This document shows, piece after piece, positions 60,325 through 64,000 of a stretch of DNA of 64,000 nt (the first letter of the stretch is position 1; each line of letters begins with the position of its first letter). The translations under genes and the position numbers were made by a program. Source of the DNA: Atrichornis clamosus. Its lineage: Eukaryota; Chordata; Aves; Passeriformes; Menuridae. The DNA lies in NCBI GenBank assembly GCA_013400975.1, contig WBMZ01012038.1, positions 171,758 to 235,757 of the forward strand. The letters are read 5' to 3'. The notes beneath the pieces are model-generated. The model saw nothing but the letters and a program-made list of their open reading frames with translations, did not search any database and was not told the DNA's origin.

Positions 60325-63300
60325 TTCACTAATTTATCGAAGAAAATTCATTACTGTACAGAATTTGTAAGTAGCTTCTAAAGCAATTATGCCCTGAGCA
60401 AACAAGTTACACACCAGTCGTCCTGAGACACAGAGCTCCGCCTACGCCTGAGGAACACACTCAGAGTTCCCAGAGAGACTTGGTGATTTGCAAGGGGATC
60501 AGACTGCCACCGTGGTTTCTGTGGCAATTGCATTGCTCCACAACATCACATTTTGTACAGGACACACTTTCCTCGTTAAACTTGAACATATCTGGCAAAG
60601 TGCCTGTAGAAACATCAGCTTGGTTGAAAGCACCTACCTTCTGTGGAGTTCCTCAAGATTTAAAGCACTGTCAGGTCACCCATCAGCATATAACTAGACT
60701 TTGAGAAGTGAGGAGACTGGAGGTGTTTTATAGAACTGTCAGAGTTCTTGGGAACGGCATATGCACAGTGGTAACTTGACCTTAAATCACAGAAGTTTTC
60801 TTGATTGTTTTATGGAGTTTTAAAAATTACTTTTATTTAGACCTGTGTTCCTTCTTTTACCAAGGGGACATGTCCTACGTCATTCTCAACCTCGACTTCA
60901 TTTTCTCAATATGTTCTGTTTGTAAAGATAAAAATTCCTTAAAGATGTTGGTGCTGAAATCAAGAACTTGCTGGAGCATGTGGTATAGAGCTATGCAGTT
61001 AATAATTAAAGTTAGCAGTTTAGGTCAGGCACTTTCTCCTTCCTCATCCTTTACAACGACTTTCCTTCAATATCATATTAACCTACCAACTTTATCATTA
61101 AACACTCATTGGCCTTAAAAGGTTGATTTCAAATTTCTCCTAAATAATCATCAAGGAATGAAACACTGTTAGAGCTATTCCACACTATATAGATTAAAAT
61201 TAAACATTTATTGAAGTGGAAGAGAGACTGATGACCTTAACCTAATGTCTGGGCAACCACCTTGCTGGAGGAGACCAGGTTCAAATGACTTCATAATTTA
61301 TTAATGTAGCCAGCGCTCACTATATTGGAACAATATGAATTGAAACACTGGGGTAATTAACCCTAAAATCATAATTTTTATGTTACTAGAACTCTATGCC
61401 AATAGATCTGAGGAGAGACAAATACTTCCAGGATTGGTAAAGAACACCTGAAATAAACAAAGTTTCCTGGTTACTTCATGTTTTTCTAGCCATGTACTAG
61501 AATAAGTGTAGCAGAATAGTAAGAAAACAGAGGTTTTAAGACAAGAAATGGGAGATAGCAAAAGAAAAGAATGTAAGGATAGTAAAATTTGAAATACTCA
61601 ATAGCACCAAGACTTGAGTCATTAATTTATTTGTCCATGCAGATAATTTAAATTGAATAATGTCACCAGTGTTACAAAACTATGAAAATGAATATAATGT
61701 TTTAACTGCCCACATTTATTCTCACCTTTGTATGTTGCGGGATTCTTCATTGACTTTTAGGAAATACATTCCTACTCTCTAAGTGCAGTTCCCTAAGTAG
61801 GTTAGTGGGTTCCCTTGTGTCTCCCTTTCCTGTCCTCTGTATTAACTTTTCTATGCCAAAAACCATGATCAGACAACAATGTCATAGCAAAGGAAAAACA
61901 CCTCTTTAAGGCAAATACTGCAGAGTTTCTTTTTGGCCTGTAAAATGGCATTACAGCCAGTTCTCAGATAATTTCCAGCTCACCAGCTGGCTGACTGGCA
62001 CAGATCAACAGGGATGGGCTCAGCTGTTGCAGACCTTGCCAGCAAATTTGTTGCTGCATTAGTGGAGTTGTTGGCTAGAGTTTAAAAGGTGGAGGAGGAC
62101 AATAAAAGGGCAAGAATGAGGTGGAGAACAATGAATATCAGCCAGATGGTTGTAGTGGTGCTAGCCAGGAATAACAGTTCATGAACACTGGTTGATACTA
62201 TTATTATTTTATTGCTGTCACTCCTATAAATTACTTTACAGTGGATACCTCTCAGTCATGGGCTTTGATTTACAGCATAAGTGCCAAGTCTTGCAAAGTA
62301 TGAATAGCTGTCCTTGATAATAAGAACCATTAGAGAACTTCAGCAGAAAAGTTTGTCATAGTAGGAGCCACAGATGAGAAATTGTTGTAAGGATTTGTAT
62401 ACTCATAATTTTCATGCTGTGTAAACTTTATACAGTTTCTGTGCTATTTTTCTACTGAAACACTATGGAATTACAAAAGTCAGCTTATAAAAGCTAAGGA
62501 AGTTTTGTATAGTCATATGAACTACATACGAGTTCTGTGATCAGAATCATCATGCTGACACCATTTGCAGCTGGAGAAATAAAGGAATAATTTTTGAGGG
62601 CTTAAGAGGGAGTGTGCTGGAAGACACTAAAAAATATTTTTGTTGTTGAGCATAAATTTCATACATGGGCTTTGCTAAAAAAAATACCTGTCCGTGCAAA
62701 TTAACTGACCCCTGTCAGGATGACCCTTAAACAGACTGATCTGGACAGCTGGCTTCTCAACCCATTCCAGGACATGGAGAGGGCACACAGAGGACAAAGT
62801 CTAAATTACCTGATTTCACATTATGCCTAGTTTTACACATTAGACTGAGGCCTTCAAAAGCACCAGTCTATCTTCACTGTTTCTGCACAGGGGCTGCAGG
62901 CACTCAACATGTTATTCACTAAGTCACTTTAAAGTTGGATGAAATTTAGCTATCAAAGTTAGATGTAGCATGACCTATGCCACCCCACACCATACTATAT
63001 GTCACATCTACTACAGATATTTTTTTTATGTTAAAAAAGCACAGTAAAGGGGATACTTAAAACCTGAAGATTATATTCTGATTGTTGCCTCAGGTGAAAA
63101 TGTCAAGCAAATTGGAACTCCTTCATTATTAACAAGACTGAAATTATGAAATAAATGTGACAGAAGTTACATGAAAATTTGTGCATGCTGGGACAAGCAT
63201 ATAATTCACAATATGTTTAAGATGAGGCATAAAAGATGTATTTCCTTTCTCCTGAAATAATAGAATCCTCTACCCAAAACAGATCAAGTGGAAGACTAAA

Positions 63301-64000
63301 GGGAAAATGGGTACCAAGAATTTACTGGGTATTAACTTGATGGAAGTGTGTTTTAGGTATATTCAAAAAACTTTCAAAAACAGAGGAAAAAAACCCCAGC
63401 CAAAAGACAACAAGCAGGAATAAGAATCACATATTAAAAAATGGTAGAATTCTATGTAGAATGAAACTTGAACCTTTGGGCAAAGAAATACCCTTTTATT
63501 GTTTAACTGTAATTGTGTCTAATAAAATCAAATTTTGTATGCATTCTTTGTAAAAAAAATGGTCTGTATCAAAAAAATATCTGACTACATCACCAAATAT
63601 TTCCTTGATGTTGAAAAATTTTGGAAGACCTATATACTGGCTAACTCCAAATGTCAAAAGAAGCTAGAACGTCATGACTGTTTCATCCCATTTGTTAAAT
63701 AGCTCATTTAAAAATAAAACCAAGCAAAAACAGCAAAAAAGATACAACTACATAACAACACAAGATGCAACATTAAGATACCTTGACTAGGTTTTACATT
63801 TCCTTCAGAGCTTGAGTTCAATTTCTTGGACTGCTTTGTATTCTCAAGAAAGTACTTAGAATTTGTTTCTATTTGACATGCAATTAAGATATCTCTTTAA
63901 CCCTGGCTTTCAACTAAGTCACAATTCTGCTTAAAATCTCTTAGCTATAAGTTTATTTCAGGCACTCTGTGAAGAGAACGTTGTCTTAGTTTGAAAGGCA

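Larger units (their letters stand above)
52415..64000. other. Unique non-coding sequence, no supported gene
   Basis: About 11.6 kb, AT-rich. Listed separately are an 18-bp duplication (53864-53899), a (CA)n run (55204-55226), a MIR-like fossil (55305-55410) and a 26-bp duplication (60273-60324). A 40-codon open segment at about 59472-59600 (including RSNAKEFQKSQAEMHRD) matches nothing I recognise. No LTR, CR1 or RNA gene is seen to the end of the window. Confidence 0.5.

Noticed and set aside
1..64000. Bacterial-style systems, CRISPR arrays, tRNA and rRNA genes
   Set aside because: No evenly spaced repeat array, cloverleaf-type sequence, rRNA segment or dense long open frames; repeats and composition are vertebrate.

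Overview
This is a window of vertebrate nuclear DNA, almost certainly from a bird and possibly from Neoaves. It is AT-rich and poor in CpG. I find no protein-coding exon, tRNA, rRNA, CRISPR array or prokaryote-style operon that I can support. The bird call rests on the repeats. There are CR1 retroposons with the typical avian 3' tail (octamers like ATTCTATG or ATTCTGTG), and two LTRs that I recognise as families common in bird genomes. The rest is unique sequence with ancient SINE and LINE fossils of the kind shared by amniotes.

Layout. 1-6.3 kb: unique sequence around a minus-strand ancient CR1/L3-like reverse-transcriptase fossil (960-1500). 6.3-7.3 kb: the largest CR1 copy, 5'-truncated, with readable but dead RT remnants. 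7.3-13.15 kb: unique. 13.16-13.75 kb: a plus-strand solo LTR flanked by CCTTA. 13.8-25.6 kb: unique sequence with a 55-bp CR1 tail at 18.4 kb, a less AT-rich stretch at 21.4-23.6 kb that reads like conserved non-coding DNA, and an unclassified GC-richer block at 23.7-24.35 kb. 25.6-26.7 kb: two adjacent CR1 pieces. 26.7-32.6 kb: unique, with two of the best candidates for conserved regulatory sequence. 32.6 kb: a CR1 tail. 35.5 kb: a MIR/CORE-SINE-like fossil. 37.09-38.24 kb: a minus-strand solo LTR flanked by ATCAT. 38.2-52.2 kb: unique, with a second MIR-like fossil (41.8 kb) and a likely L3/CR1 3' end (44.8 kb). 52.2-52.4 kb: a CR1 3' end. 52.4-64 kb: unique, with a (CA)n run and a third MIR-like fossil near 55.3 kb.

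There are no genes to join into a pathway. The window is best read as intergenic DNA or the inside of a very large intron. The most informative signals are the two intact solo LTRs with 5-bp target-site duplications, whose 3' parts look related while their 5' parts do not. Next are two short splice-bounded open segments (9377-9421 and 14581-14663) and several stretches that look like conserved enhancers. The last two groups are inference and need alignment or RNA data. I did not identify a previously undescribed system.
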